Below, in pieces: positions 8,596-17,389 of a stretch of 64,000 nucleotides of DNA (its first letter is position 1; every line of letters starts with the position of its first letter). The stretch spans positions 1 to 64,000 of the forward strand of contig NZ_QTJX01000008.1 in the NCBI RefSeq assembly GCF_003382275.1, read 5' to 3'. The translations under genes were made by a program, and so were the position numbers. The stretch is from Flagellimonas nanhaiensis (GTDB lineage Bacteria > Bacteroidota > Bacteroidia > Flavobacteriales > Flavobacteriaceae). The notes under the pieces are model-generated. The model searched no databases. It had not been told where the DNA came from and saw only the letters and a program-made list of their open reading frames with translations.

Positions 8596-9549
8596 TTACC
8601 CGTTGAATACGCCCATTTCGGCATATTTGTCCATACGGGTCTTGACCAATTCTTTTGGTGATAACTTTTTCAATTCCTCATAATGGGATGAAATTTTGTT
8701 ACTGACGGTCTCAAAGGTCTTTTCTCTGTTTGAGTGTGCTCCCCCCATAGGTTCGCGCACAATCTCGTCCACTAGTTTTAATTTTTTCATGTCAACTGCG
8801 GTAAGCTTCAAAGCTTCTGCAGCTTGTTCTTTGTATTCCCAGCTTCTCCAAAGAATGGATGAACAAGATTCTGGAGAGATAACAGAATACCAAGTATTTT
8901 CCAACATCAATACTTTATCACCAACACCAATACCCAATGCACCACCGGAAGCTCCCTCGCCAATGATTACAACAATAATTGGAACTTTGAGTCGGGTCAT
9001 TTCCAAGATATTACGGGCAATTGCCTCTCCCTGTCCTCTTTCCTCTGCTTCAATTCCAGGGTATGCCCCAGGGGTATCTATAAAACAAACAACCGGCACC
9101 CCAAACTTTTCTGCCGATTTCATCAACCTCAGGGCTTTTCTATATCCTTCTGGATTTGCCATTCCAAAGTTGCGGTATTGTCTGGTCTTGGTATTGTATC
9201 CTTTTTGCTGCCCGATGAACATGTAACTCTGGTCTCCGATTTTACCAAGTCCACCCACCATAGCTTTGTCATCTTTCACATTCCTATCTCCATGGAGTTC
9301 CAAGAAGGTGTCACCACAGATGGCATTGATGTAATCCATGGTGTACGGTCTATTGGGATGCCTGGAAAGCTGGACCCTCTGCCAGGCCGTTAGGTTTTTA
9401 TAGATGCTTTTTCGGGTTTCTGCGAGCTTTTTCTCTATCTGCTGACAGGTTTCACTAACATCCACATCACTTTCCTCGCCAATGATCATACATTTTTGAA
9501 GTTGCTCTTCAAGTTCTTTGATGGGGAGTTCAAATTCTAGATATTCCAT
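8596..9549 (-). CDS. accA: acetyl-CoA carboxylase carboxyltransferase subunit alpha
   Basis: Alpha subunit of the carboxyltransferase half of acetyl-CoA carboxylase, the first step of fatty acid synthesis. 317 aa, the usual length. Hallmarks are [20 protein letters not shown], the crotonase-fold GxxGGxP-like segment [14 protein letters not shown], and [11 protein letters not shown]. It pairs with AccD, which is not in this window. A promoter lies at 9579-9609. Confidence 0.97.
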   Translation of the reverse strand: MEYLEFELPIKELEEQLQKCMIIGEESDVDVSETCQQIEKKLAETRKSIYKNLTAWQRVQLSRHPNRPYTMDYINAICGDTFLELHGDRNVKDDKAMVGGLGKIGDQSYMFIGQQKGYNTKTRQYRNFGMANPEGYRKALRLMKSAEKFGVPVVCFIDTPGAYPGIEAEERGQGEAIARNILEMTRLKVPIIVVIIGEGASGGALGIGVGDKVLMLENTWYSVISPESCSSILWRSWEYKEQAAEALKLTAVDMKKLKLVDEIVREPMGGAHSNREKTFETVSNKISSHYEELKKLSPKELVKTRMDKYAEMGVFNG

Positions 9550-9578
9550 GGAAAGCTAATTTCAGAAATAAGATGGGG

Positions 9579-9609
9579 CAAATATATAACTTTAAAATAC
9601 TCCTTCGAA
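9579..9609 (-). promoter_or_regulatory. accA promoter
   Basis: On the minus strand, TATATTTG (9579-9586) matches the -7 consensus exactly. TTCG (9606-9609), 19 nt further upstream, is a one-mismatch -33 element. The start of accA lies 30 nt downstream of the -7 box. Confidence 0.55.
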
Positions 9610-9622
9610 TGATAATTGCGAT

Positions 9623-10705
9623 TTAACGCTTGGCCTTCATCAGCATGTATACTCCAAAGACCCCGAAAATGAGATTGGGGATAATTACAGCCAGTAAAGG
9701 AGAAAATCCAGACTGCTCCGCCAGGGTTCCAAACACTTTGTCAAAAAAGATATAGATGAATGCCACGCCTATACCGAAGGCAAGATTGAGTCCCATACCT
9801 CCCCTTCTTTTAACGGAAGATACCGCTACGGCTATTATTGTGAGAATAAATGCAGCAATAGGAAGCGCCCATCGTTTGTACTTTACCAATATATAAGTAT
9901 TGATATTGGAAGCGCCCTTTCGTTGCTGGTCTTCAATAAAATCGTTCAATTCAAATAGGTTTTTCGTTTCGGCAACATATGAAACAGGTGTCAAGTCCTC
10001 TATTTTGAAGGTAAAGAGGGTATCCAATCTTCTTTTGGTCTCAATCTGCTCTACATCGTTTTTAAGCTTTCGCTTCACATAGTTGGTCAACCTGTAGATA
10101 CTGTCCTTTTCAATCCATCGAATATTGGTTGCAGAAATTTTATATTCCAGTTGCTTGATGGAATCAAAATGTTCGTAGGTAAAATTATATCCAATCTTTC
10201 TGTTGGGATCAAAGCTGCTTACATATATATAATCATCTTCATTGAGCTGATTGAAAATATTATCTGTTACGCGATCCTGTCTTCCACGTTTAAAGTATTT
10301 GTACTCAAACTCATTGTACCCAATACTGGCATGCGGCACAATAAACATTCCCATCATAAAAATTAGAATGGCCACTAAAGTGGCCCCAATAAGATAGGGT
10401 CTCAAAAATCGGCTATACGAAACCCCAGAACTAAGAATGGCTATAATCTCGGTGTTACTGGCCAATTTGGAAGTAAAAAATATAATCGATAGGAAGAGAA
10501 AAATGGGAAGTAACAGATTTCCAATGACCAAGGTGAAATTCCCGTAGAAGATTATAACCTCGGACAAGGGAGCTTCGTTGTCAATGATCTTACCCACTTT
10601 CTCAGCCAAATTGGCCATGATTCCAATAGGTACAAACAGTAAAAGCATCCCTATAAAGGTGACCAGATAACGCCTGAGAATGTATTTGTCAAGAATGGTA
10701 AGCAT
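9623..10705 (-). CDS. LptF/LptG family permease (YjgP/YjgQ)
   Basis: Inner-membrane component of the lipopolysaccharide export transporter Lpt, 360 aa. An N-terminal block (DKYILRRYLVTF) leads into three membrane segments, a periplasmic beta-jellyroll region (about 135-260) and three C-terminal membrane segments, the YjgP/YjgQ layout. LptF and LptG cannot be told apart here. I chose ATG 10705, which gives a TAATG stop/start overlap with tgt. A longer reading from 10747 would run 43 nt into tgt. Co-transcribed and probably translationally coupled with tgt. Confidence 0.9.
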   Translation of the reverse strand: MLTILDKYILRRYLVTFIGMLLLFVPIGIMANLAEKVGKIIDNEAPLSEVIIFYGNFTLVIGNLLLPIFLFLSIIFFTSKLASNTEIIAILSSGVSYSRFLRPYLIGATLVAILIFMMGMFIVPHASIGYNEFEYKYFKRGRQDRVTDNIFNQLNEDDYIYVSSFDPNRKIGYNFTYEHFDSIKQLEYKISATNIRWIEKDSIYRLTNYVKRKLKNDVEQIETKRRLDTLFTFKIEDLTPVSYVAETKNLFELNDFIEDQQRKGASNINTYILVKYKRWALPIAAFILTIIAVAVSSVKRRGGMGLNLAFGIGVAFIYIFFDKVFGTLAEQSGFSPLLAVIIPNLIFGVFGVYMLMKAKR

Positions 10706-11835
10706 TACAATCTTTTGTCCATTTGTTGTACCATCTGGTTCTTCCACTGTAAAAAGTCCCCTGCTAAAATACGTTCTCTAGCGGTACGTACCAACCAAAG
10801 ATAGAATCCAAGATTATGGATAGTGGCAATTTGTTTGCCCAAATACTCATTGGCCGCAAAAAGATGTCGCAAGTATGCCTTGGAATACTCGGTATCCACA
10901 AAAGTGATTCCCATTTCGTCAATGGGAGAAAAATCTGCCTCCCACTTCTTATTTTTTATGTTGATGGTTCCATGGGCGGTGAACAACATCCCATTTCGTG
11001 CATTTCGGGTTGGCATCACACAGTCGAACATATCCACACCAAGGGCAATGTTCTCCAAAATATTGATTGGAGTTCCCACCCCCATCAAATATCTTGGTTT
11101 ATCTTCCGGTAGGATATCGCAGACCAACTCTGCCATTTCATACATCTCTTCGGCGGGTTCACCTACGGACAGTCCTCCAATAGCATTTCCCTCTGCTCCT
11201 ACTGAAGCAATATACTCTGCGGATTGTTTTCGCAAATCTTTAAAAGTCGATCCCTGAACAATAGGAAAAAAACTCTGGGAATATCCATATTTAAATGGAA
11301 GCTTTTCTAAGTGCGATATGCATCTATCCAACCACCTATGGGTCATGTGCATGGAACGTTTGGCATAGTTATAGTCGCAAGGGTAAGGTGTACATTCGTC
11401 AAAGGCCATAATAACATCCGCTCCTATGGTCCTTTGAATTTCCATCACATTTTCAGGAGTAAAGAAATGATAAGACCCATCAATGTGAGACTTAAACTTG
11501 ACACCTTCTTCTTTAATCTTTCGGTTATCTGAAAGGGAATAAACCTGGTAGCCTCCACTATCCGTCAAAATATTCCGGTCCCATCCCATGAATTTGTGCA
11601 ACCCACCGGACTTTTCCAAAATATCAGTACCGGGCCTTAAATACAAATGATAGGTGTTCCCTAAAATAATATCAGGATCAATTTCTTCTTTAAGCTCACG
11701 TTGATGCACTCCCTTTACCGAGGCCACAGTGCCCACAGGCATAAAAATCGGTGTCTGTATTGTGCCATGATCTGTAGTGATTTCACCTGCTCTTGCCTTG
11801 CTCGCTTTGTCCTTTTGTACTAAGGTAAACTCCAA
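10705..11835 (-). CDS. tgt: queuine tRNA-ribosyltransferase lacking zinc cysteines
   Basis: Exchanges guanine for preQ1 at position 34 of GUN-anticodon tRNAs. 376 aa with TDSGGYQV (D92), GGLSVGE and MFDCVMPTRNARNG with nucleophile D271. In most bacterial Tgt a CxCx2C motif plus a His bind zinc. Here the three Cys positions are G309, T311 and D314, while H340 in ATIHNL remains. The start is a TTG at 11835: a stop lies four codons upstream and no ATG occurs before residue 32. A perfect -7 box (TATATTTG, 11854-11861) sits 18 nt upstream. Confidence 0.95.
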   Translation of the reverse strand: MEFTLVQKDKASKARAGEITTDHGTIQTPIFMPVGTVASVKGVHQRELKEEIDPDIILGNTYHLYLRPGTDILEKSGGLHKFMGWDRNILTDSGGYQVYSLSDNRKIKEEGVKFKSHIDGSYHFFTPENVMEIQRTIGADVIMAFDECTPYPCDYNYAKRSMHMTHRWLDRCISHLEKLPFKYGYSQSFFPIVQGSTFKDLRKQSAEYIASVGAEGNAIGGLSVGEPAEEMYEMAELVCDILPEDKPRYLMGVGTPINILENIALGVDMFDCVMPTRNARNGMLFTAHGTINIKNKKWEADFSPIDEMGITFVDTEYSKAYLRHLFAANEYLGKQIATIHNLGFYLWLVRTARERILAGDFLQWKNQMVQQMDKRL

Positions 11836-11853
11836 TACTTTTGTTTAAGACCG

Positions 11854-11861
11854 CAAATATA
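11854..11861 (-). promoter_or_regulatory. -7 element of the tgt promoter
   Basis: TATATTTG on the minus strand, 18 nt before the TTG start of tgt. The upstream -33 element is unclear: a TTTG at 11877-11880 is only 15 nt away. It lies back to back with the transketolase promoter. Confidence 0.5.
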
Positions 11862-11938
11862 GCCAACTCATTTCCACAAAGCCTTAACAAAAAAATAAAG
11901 TTTGTTCGTAAAGCGTTTAGTAAAATCTTTCAACAGCA

Positions 11939-11970
11939 CTTGGTTAGCCCATCTAATGCGGTTACTTTTG
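11939..11970 (+). promoter_or_regulatory. promoter of the transketolase genes
   Basis: TTG (11940-11942) and TACTTTTG (11963-11970), 20 nt apart, match the Bacteroidetes -33/-7 consensus. Transcription would start near 11977, 14 nt before the ATG at 11991. This argues against the upstream in-frame start at 11841. Confidence 0.7.
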
Positions 11971-11990
11971 GTACCTTAAAAATCAATATA

Positions 11991-12836
11991 ATGCCTAACA
12001 TTCAAGAATTACAGGATTTAGTGACCCAAGTGCGAAGGGACATCTTACGAATGGTCCACAAGGTCAACTCAGGCCACCCGGGAGGATCCCTGGGCTGTAC
12101 CGAGTTTTTTGTTGCACTCTACAATGAAATTATGGACCTTAAAAGTGGGTTTGACATGGACGGTCATGGAGAAGATTTGTTTTTCCTTTCCAATGGTCAC
12201 ATCTCACCTGTTTTTTACAGTGTATTGGCACGAAGAGGGTATTTTCCCATTGATGAGCTGAACACCTTTAGATTGATTGATTCCCGTCTACAAGGACACC
12301 CAACAACCCATGAAGGACTTCCAGGAATACGTGTTGCATCAGGGTCTTTAGGACAAGGTATGTCCGTGGCCATTGGAGCTGCATTGGCTAAAAAGCTGAA
12401 CAATGACGATCATATTGTGTACAGTCTTCATGGAGATGGGGAGTTACAGGAAGGGCAAAATTGGGAAGCCATTATGTTTGCCGCAGGCAAAAAAGTAGAC
12501 AATTTGATTGCTACGATTGACCGAAACGGCCAACAAATTGATGGAGGTACCGAAGATGTAATGCCCTTGGGCGATGTAGCCGAAAAGTTCAAAGTATTTG
12601 GATGGGATGTTCTCGAAATTGAAAACGGTAACGATTTAGAACAAGTCATTGCTGGGTTGAATGAAGCTAAAAGCAGAACTGGAAAAGGCAAACCGGTCTG
12701 TGTTGTCATGACAACCGAAATGGGGAATGGAGTGGACTTTATGATGCATACACATGCTTGGCACGGAAAAGCTCCCAGCGACGAACAGTTGGAGATTGCG
12801 CTGTCGCAAAACCCAGAAACTTTAGGTGATTATTAA
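11991..12836 (+). CDS. transketolase, N-terminal (ThDP-binding) subunit
   Basis: One half of a split transketolase, the two-carbon ketol transfer enzyme of the non-oxidative pentose phosphate pathway. 281 aa with GHPGGSLG, the thiamine-diphosphate motif GDGELQEGQNWEA and NRNGQQIDG-like cofactor contacts. I use ATG 11991 (MPNIQELQDL). A reading frame extends up to 11841, but that stretch overlaps the tgt and transketolase promoters. The C-terminal half is the next gene, 17 nt downstream, so the two form a heteromeric enzyme. Confidence 0.93.
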   Translation: MPNIQELQDLVTQVRRDILRMVHKVNSGHPGGSLGCTEFFVALYNEIMDLKSGFDMDGHGEDLFFLSNGHISPVFYSVLARRGYFPIDELNTFRLIDSRLQGHPTTHEGLPGIRVASGSLGQGMSVAIGAALAKKLNNDDHIVYSLHGDGELQEGQNWEAIMFAAGKKVDNLIATIDRNGQQIDGGTEDVMPLGDVAEKFKVFGWDVLEIENGNDLEQVIAGLNEAKSRTGKGKPVCVVMTTEMGNGVDFMMHTHAWHGKAPSDEQLEIALSQNPETLGDY

Positions 12837-12853
12837 TTCAGAAGACTTTTAAG

Positions 12854-13807
12854 ATGACAAAATATATAGACCAAGGGAAAAAAGATACACGTAGCGGTTA
12901 CGGAGCCGGGATGACAGAACTGGGTAGGACAAACCCCAATGTTGTGTCACTTTGTGCCGATTTGATCGGTTCATTGAAAATTGATACGTTCATAGAGGAA
13001 AATCCGGAGCGCTTTTTTCAAGTAGGAATTGCCGAAGCCAACATGATGGGTATTGCAGCAGGTTTGACCATTGGAGGAAAAATTCCATTTGCCTCTACAT
13101 TTGCAAATTTTGCTACAGGTCGTGTATATGACCAAATTAGACAATCTATTGCCTATTCTGGGAAAAACGTAAAAATCTGTGCTTCACATGCAGGACTCAC
13201 CTTAGGTGAGGACGGGGCTACCCACCAAATCCTGGAAGATATAGGCCTAATGAAAATGCTCCCTGGCATGACGGTTATCAATCCATGTGATTTTAACCAA
13301 ACCAAAGCTGCAACCATTGCCATTGCCGACCACGACGGACCTGTTTATCTCCGTTTTGGAAGGCCCAAAGTGGCCAATTTCACCCCTGTTGACCAAAAAT
13401 TTGAGATTGGTAAGGCCCTAATGCTCCAAGAAGGTACCGATGTGACCATTTTAGCCACCGGGCACCTGGTATGGCAAGCATTATTGGCCGCTGAAAATCT
13501 TGAAAATCAGGGCATATCAACAGAAGTAATCAACATACACACCATAAAACCTCTGGACGATGAAGCTATTTTGGCCTCGGTAAAAAAGACAGGCTGTGTT
13601 GTTACTGCTGAAGAGCACAATCATCTTGGTGGTCTTGGTGAGAGTGTTGCCCGGGTTTTGGCAACCCATCACCCTGCTCCCCAAGAATTTGTTGCAGTAC
13701 AGGATAGTTTTGGGGAAAGTGGTACTCCCTATCAACTTATGGAGAAGTACGGATTGAACAATAAAGCCATTGAAGCTGCCGTTTTAAGAGTGTTGAAGCG
13801 AAAATAG
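12854..13807 (+). CDS. transketolase, C-terminal (pyrimidine-binding) subunit
   Basis: Second half of the split transketolase, 317 aa. It contains the pyrimidine-binding domain with the catalytic Glu in VGIAEANMMGIAAG, the conserved SHAGLTLGEDGATHQ, and the C-terminal domain (VVTAEEHNHLGGLGESVA). The split form resembles the 1-deoxyxylulose-5-phosphate synthase fold, but the pairing and the sequence blocks fit transketolase. Translated from its own ATG 17 nt after the first subunit. Confidence 0.93.
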   Translation: MTKYIDQGKKDTRSGYGAGMTELGRTNPNVVSLCADLIGSLKIDTFIEENPERFFQVGIAEANMMGIAAGLTIGGKIPFASTFANFATGRVYDQIRQSIAYSGKNVKICASHAGLTLGEDGATHQILEDIGLMKMLPGMTVINPCDFNQTKAATIAIADHDGPVYLRFGRPKVANFTPVDQKFEIGKALMLQEGTDVTILATGHLVWQALLAAENLENQGISTEVINIHTIKPLDDEAILASVKKTGCVVTAEEHNHLGGLGESVARVLATHHPAPQEFVAVQDSFGESGTPYQLMEKYGLNNKAIEAAVLRVLKRK

Positions 13808-13856
13808 TTTTCGGCATCATCCTTGATGATCTTCAATCAATTAAAACGAAACACTT

Positions 13857-14486
13857 ATGAAAAAAACACTTCTAGTTGTGTTAATGGCCCTTATTGGGTC
13901 CGCAGCAATGGCCCAAAGCGGCACAGGATTCGGTATTAAGGCCGGTTTGAGCTACAACAAAAATGGAGACTTGATCGGTTCCGTAAGCGATGCCACAGAA
14001 AACATCGTTGAGGGAGCCGAGGGCAAAACAGGATACCACATTGGTTTCTGGGGCAAATTGGATTTTCCGAAGGTATATATTAGACCTGAATTGGTTTTTT
14101 CAAAAACCAAAAGTACCTACAATGTTGATGGGAATTCCAACGATTACGATATCTCTAAATTGGACTTACCAGTGCTATTGGGCGTTAAAATTGTTGGTCC
14201 CTTGCATGTTTTTGCCGGACCAGCTTTTCAGTATACCTTAAATAACGATCTTGGTGACCTAGAGGTGGAAGATGTTGAAAATGATTTTACGGTTGGATTA
14301 AACGCTGGCGTTGGTGTCAATCTTGGAAAAATTGGATTGGACGTGCGCTATGAAAGAGGTTTTTCTGAAAATGAGGCACGAATCATTTCCAATAACATTA
14401 CCAATATTGACGGACGGGTGGATTCTAGACCCTCCCAAATTATCTTTTCATTGTCCCTGAAATTAAATTCGAGTACCAGACCATAA
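13857..14486 (+). CDS. outer-membrane beta-barrel protein
   Basis: A 209-aa protein with a clear signal peptide (MKKTLLVVLMALIGSAAMAQ) followed by alternating beta strands (GFGIKAGLSYN, VYIRPELVF, LPVLLGVKI, LHVFAGPAF, GVGVNLGKIGLDVRYERG) and an aromatic/hydrophobic C-terminal strand. It fits the PorT-like/OmpW-like small porin families of Bacteroidetes. Specific role unknown. It follows transketolase after 49 nt and ends at a strong bidirectional terminator. Confidence 0.8.
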   Translation: MKKTLLVVLMALIGSAAMAQSGTGFGIKAGLSYNKNGDLIGSVSDATENIVEGAEGKTGYHIGFWGKLDFPKVYIRPELVFSKTKSTYNVDGNSNDYDISKLDLPVLLGVKIVGPLHVFAGPAFQYTLNNDLGDLEVEDVENDFTVGLNAGVGVNLGKIGLDVRYERGFSENEARIISNNITNIDGRVDSRPSQIIFSLSLKLNSSTRP

Positions 14487-14487
14487 A

Positions 14488-14518
14488 AAAAAAGGCCCGC
14501 TTAAAGCGGGCCTTTTTT
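14488..14518 (+). terminator. bidirectional terminator
   Basis: GGCCCGC (14494-14500), loop TTAAA, GCGGGCC (14506-14512), flanked by A-run and T-run on either side. It serves the plus-strand barrel gene and the convergent FKBP lipoprotein gene. Confidence 0.9.
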
Positions 14519-14519
14519 A

Positions 14520-15473
14520 TTAGTTCGTGTCAGGATCTAAATAATCTGGTGTTCCATCACCATCACTATCTGGGTATGGAAGAATTATATTGCCTTGATC
14601 ATCTGTAATTTCACTTCGGGTAGAAGTTCCATCTCCATCATCATCAGGATCTCTAAAATTTGGCAATGGGCTAAATTCGTCGTCAGCATTCGTATTATCA
14701 TCAAACAAATATCCATTTCCATCCACATCTTCCAAAATAGAAGGTATGCCATCCCCATCATTATCAGTATCCTTGATGAAAAGACCCAATTCTACTTTGA
14801 ACAATAAACTGGAATAGGCTGGAATTGCATTCGACGGCGATTGATTAAAATAGGCCAGTCCTGAAGGCATAACCACAATGCCCATGCCTTTATCAACCAC
14901 ATCAAAAGTTCCATCACCATTGTCAATAATCTGGTCTGTGGTTCCCGCAGTGAGTTGGGCAATTCCGTTGGAATACCCTCTTAGAGTAAAGGGATTTTCC
15001 TGCCATAGAAAAGTAGGACTCTCATCAAATAGGGATCCATCCAGCAGGGAACCTTGAAATTTCACAAAAACGGAGTCGGCCACTGTTGGGCTTTCTCCTT
15101 GCCCTTCAAGTACCTCAATAAAATAATAGGTATGTGCAATATCGTTTTCTTCTTCAGACAACCCAAAATGACTTGAGGATACATCGATAGTAAACGCTTG
15201 CGCATCCTCCATCATAGGCCTCTTATCGGCATTATCACCGGATATGGTATCTATTTTTATTTTGAAGTCAAAACCTACAGGTGGTGTCTCAAAATCTTCA
15301 TAATTATAAAAATGAGTCTGTAGAAACTCCCTGATTTCCTGTTCATCCTCTTCAACTTGTTCGGCCAACAATCTTGGGGGAACACTGATTACATCAGGTC
15401 CTCCATCATCATTATTGCAAGAGGACAATAATAGTATAATAGATAAAAAAGCTAGGATTCCGTACTTCATCAA
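14520..15473 (-). CDS. FKBP-type peptidyl-prolyl isomerase lipoprotein with acidic repeats
   Basis: 317-aa lipoprotein: signal sequence and lipobox in IILLLSSCNND. The middle (about 95-230) is an FKBP-like prolyl isomerase domain (VADSVFVKFQGSLLDGSLFDES, MPSGLAYF, LLFKVELG), distantly related to the gliding-associated GldI type. The tail (about 235-317) holds acidic thrombospondin-type-3-like calcium repeats (DTDNDGDGIPS, DPDDDGDGTSTRSE, DSDGDGTPDYLDPDTN). Probably a periplasmic or surface foldase; the calcium repeats are an unusual addition. Starts at 15473 or 15470 (two adjacent Met codons). Confidence 0.82.
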   Translation of the reverse strand: MMKYGILAFLSIILLLSSCNNDDGGPDVISVPPRLLAEQVEEDEQEIREFLQTHFYNYEDFETPPVGFDFKIKIDTISGDNADKRPMMEDAQAFTIDVSSSHFGLSEEENDIAHTYYFIEVLEGQGESPTVADSVFVKFQGSLLDGSLFDESPTFLWQENPFTLRGYSNGIAQLTAGTTDQIIDNGDGTFDVVDKGMGIVVMPSGLAYFNQSPSNAIPAYSSLLFKVELGLFIKDTDNDGDGIPSILEDVDGNGYLFDDNTNADDEFSPLPNFRDPDDDGDGTSTRSEITDDQGNIILPYPDSDGDGTPDYLDPDTN

Positions 15474-15548
15474 GTATATTATTTAGCTGCGCAAGATACA
15501 ATTTTCCGTTATTTTTGCTTGTTGCATTAACAAAGATTTGAGTCCATT

Positions 15549-15920
15549 ATGCGCATAGATAAGTTCCTTTGGTGTACTAGATACTTTAAAACTAGAAACG
15601 TTGCCACAAATGCTGTTAAAAATGGACATGTTCGCATCAATGGTAATGTGGTAAAACCTTCTAGGGAAGTTTATCCCATGGACGAAATCATCCTCAGGAA
15701 AAACCAAATAGACTATCAACTTACTGTAATGGACATCCCTAAAAGCAGGGTTGGTGCCAAACTGGTGGATCTCTACCGAAAAGACACTACACCCAAAGAG
15801 GCCTTTGAGCACAATGAGCTGCAAAAATATGCCAAGAGCCACTATAGAAAAAAAGGACTTGGACGACCTACCAAAAAGGACCGAAGAGATATAGACGATT
15901 ATTTGGATGAATCTGAATGA
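15549..15920 (+). CDS. S4-domain RNA-binding protein, Hsp15-like
   Basis: 123-aa protein with an N-terminal S4 RNA-binding domain (MRIDKFLWCTRYFKTRNVA, then GHVRINGNVVKPSREV) and a basic C-terminus. This fits heat-shock protein 15 (HslR), which recycles free 50S subunits carrying a nascent chain. A -7 box TATTTTTG lies at 15510-15517. The pyrR-like gene follows after 35 nt with its own -7 box. Confidence 0.85.
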   Translation: MRIDKFLWCTRYFKTRNVATNAVKNGHVRINGNVVKPSREVYPMDEIILRKNQIDYQLTVMDIPKSRVGAKLVDLYRKDTTPKEAFEHNELQKYAKSHYRKKGLGRPTKKDRRDIDDYLDESE

Positions 15921-15955
15921 TGTGTTTTATATCTTTGATAATATATTCAACGTAA

Positions 15956-16453
15956 ATGGTGAATCAAATTCTGACCCACGATCAAATCCAGCACATTGCC
16001 AAACGAATTGCTTATCAAATTTGTGAGGCCAATGTAAACCAAAAGGAAATTATAATAGCCGGTATTGAAGGGGGAGGGATACATTTTGCGAAGAAAATAG
16101 TAGCTGTGCTAAAGAAAATTGCTGAGGCCAAGCTTGTTCTTTGTAAAATAAGCATGGACAAAAAGAACCCTTTAAAAAGTGGAGTGGAAACCTCCATTCC
16201 TGAAGAGGAATACAAAAACAAGTCCATTGTCATCATAGATGACGTACTCAACTCAGGTACCACTCTTATTTACGGGGTACATCATTTTCTTAAAACACCC
16301 ATTAAACAACTGCGAACTGCCGTATTGGTCAATCGAAACCACAAAAAATATCCTATCAAAGCAGATTATAAGGGAATTTCATTGTCCACTTCTTTGAATG
16401 AGCATATACGGGTAGAATTTGAGCCAAAAAACAATGCTGTCTATTTAGACTAA
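15956..16453 (+). CDS. phosphoribosyltransferase, PyrR-like
   Basis: 165 aa, type I phosphoribosyltransferase fold. The PRPP loop is VIIDDVLNSGTTL (about 91-103). Upstream is the PPi loop region IAGIEGGG, and NHKKYPIKADYKG resembles the PyrR signature (uracil phosphoribosyltransferase/pyrimidine attenuator). No pyrimidine genes are adjacent, so a regulatory PyrR role is not supported by context; a salvage enzyme is equally possible. TATCTTTG at 15930-15937 is a good -7 box. Its 3' end overlaps that of convergent aroK by 9 nt. Confidence 0.75.
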   Translation: MVNQILTHDQIQHIAKRIAYQICEANVNQKEIIIAGIEGGGIHFAKKIVAVLKKIAEAKLVLCKISMDKKNPLKSGVETSIPEEEYKNKSIVIIDDVLNSGTTLIYGVHHFLKTPIKQLRTAVLVNRNHKKYPIKADYKGISLSTSLNEHIRVEFEPKNNAVYLD

Positions 16454-16960
16454 TAACTTCTTTACTTCCGAAACCACGGTATCCAAATCTTTGCCATCGC
16501 CACTTATCGTATGTTTTGCTTTGGCATAGAACCCTCTTCTTTCAAACAAATGTTTCCCCACAAACTCGGCCAGGTCTTTCGCTTCTATATCGCTTACTAA
16601 GGGTCTTTGATCCTTTTCATTCGCAATACGGTCTACCAAACCTGAGACCGAAAGCTGTAAGTAAACGGAATGATCTGAGTTATTTAGAATAGTATCCATA
16701 TTGACCCCATAGCAGGGAGTACCCCCACCTGTGGACAAAATCAAGCTGCTATGTTCCTCCAATACTTTCTGTAGCATCTGATGTTCCAACTTTCTAAAGA
16801 AAAGCTCTCCTTTTTCCGAAAAAATCTTGCTGATGGTCATCTTTTGTTGTTCTTCAATATATTCGTCTAAATCAACAAAAGGAATCTCTAATTGTTTGGA
16901 TAACAACTTCCCAACAGAAGACTTTCCACTTGCCATGTAACCTATCAAAACTACCTTCAT
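16445..16960 (-). CDS. aroK: shikimate kinase
   Basis: Phosphorylates shikimate in aromatic amino-acid synthesis. 171 aa, typical length. P-loop GYMASGKSS (about 7-15), shikimate contacts in FVDLDEYIE and FFRKLEHQ, STGGGTPC, and the lid RPLV. A -7 box, TAAATTTG on the minus strand (16993-17000), lies 33 nt upstream, back to back with the tRNA-Lys promoter. Confidence 0.95.
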   Translation of the reverse strand: MKVVLIGYMASGKSSVGKLLSKQLEIPFVDLDEYIEEQQKMTISKIFSEKGELFFRKLEHQMLQKVLEEHSSLILSTGGGTPCYGVNMDTILNNSDHSVYLQLSVSGLVDRIANEKDQRPLVSDIEAKDLAEFVGKHLFERRGFYAKAKHTISGDGKDLDTVVSEVKKLLV

Positions 16961-17013
16961 TCTTCAGATTTAAATGCGATTTCAAAAAAACACAAATTTA
17001 TCATTAATTCATC

Positions 17014-17043
17014 TTGTAAAATAGATTATTGATGTTATATTTG
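17014..17043 (+). promoter_or_regulatory. tRNA-Lys promoter
   Basis: TTG (17014-17016) and TATATTTG (17036-17043), 19 nt apart, match the Bacteroidetes consensus. The initially transcribed region GCACCCGCTTA is the same as that of the leftward promoter at 70-100. Confidence 0.75.
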
Positions 17044-17078
17044 CACCCGCTTAACGCAACAGAACGTTGCAAAAGCAT

Positions 17079-17151
17079 GACCTGATAGCTCAGTTGGTAG
17101 AGCATCTCCCTTTTAAGGAGAGGGTCCTGGGTTCGAGCCCCAGTCAGGTCA
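17079..17151 (+). tRNA. tRNA-Lys (anticodon UUU)
   Basis: A 73-nt cloverleaf: acceptor stem GACCTGA paired with TCAGGTC, D-arm GCTC-AGTTGGTAGA-GAGC-like, anticodon arm TCTCC/GGAGA with loop CTTTTAA giving anticodon TTT, and T-arm CTGGG-TTCGAGC-CCCAG. Discriminator A at 17151; CCA is not encoded. Followed by a terminator. Confidence 0.97.
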
Positions 17152-17173
17152 CAACAATACCGAAAAGCACATA

Positions 17174-17209
17174 AAATCTGGAAGAATAGTTCTTCCAGAT
17201 TTTTTTTTG
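17174..17209 (+). terminator. terminator of tRNA-Lys
   Basis: A 13-bp stem, AAATCTGGAAGAA (17174-17186), loop TAG, TTCTTCCAGATTT (17190-17202), followed by a T-run. The remaining sequence to 17389 shows no gene. Confidence 0.92.
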
Positions 17210-17389
17210 CGTAGAGTTTTCTTCAATTTCTTAATTCATTCGCAGTGGCCTTCACATCAACTTATGGTCACTCACATCATATTTCCATCAAGTTTTGCAG
17301 GTAATCAGGTAATTAGTATATGCCGCCCTGTTCTTCCTAATTAGTTAGCACAGAAATAATTCCATTTGTATCAATATTACAGGCTATCC

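Noticed and set aside
8696..9226. 176-codon open frame antisense to accA
   Set aside because: It is a shadow of the highly conserved accA frame; no promoter or plausible protein.
11841..11990. N-terminal extension of the transketolase subunit
   Set aside because: The stretch is basic and atypical, lies across the tgt and transketolase promoters, and upstream of the predicted transcription start.
17079..17151. tRNA-Lys or tRNA-Leu as integration sites of a mobile element
   Set aside because: No integrase, no repeated tRNA 3' end downstream and only housekeeping genes around them.
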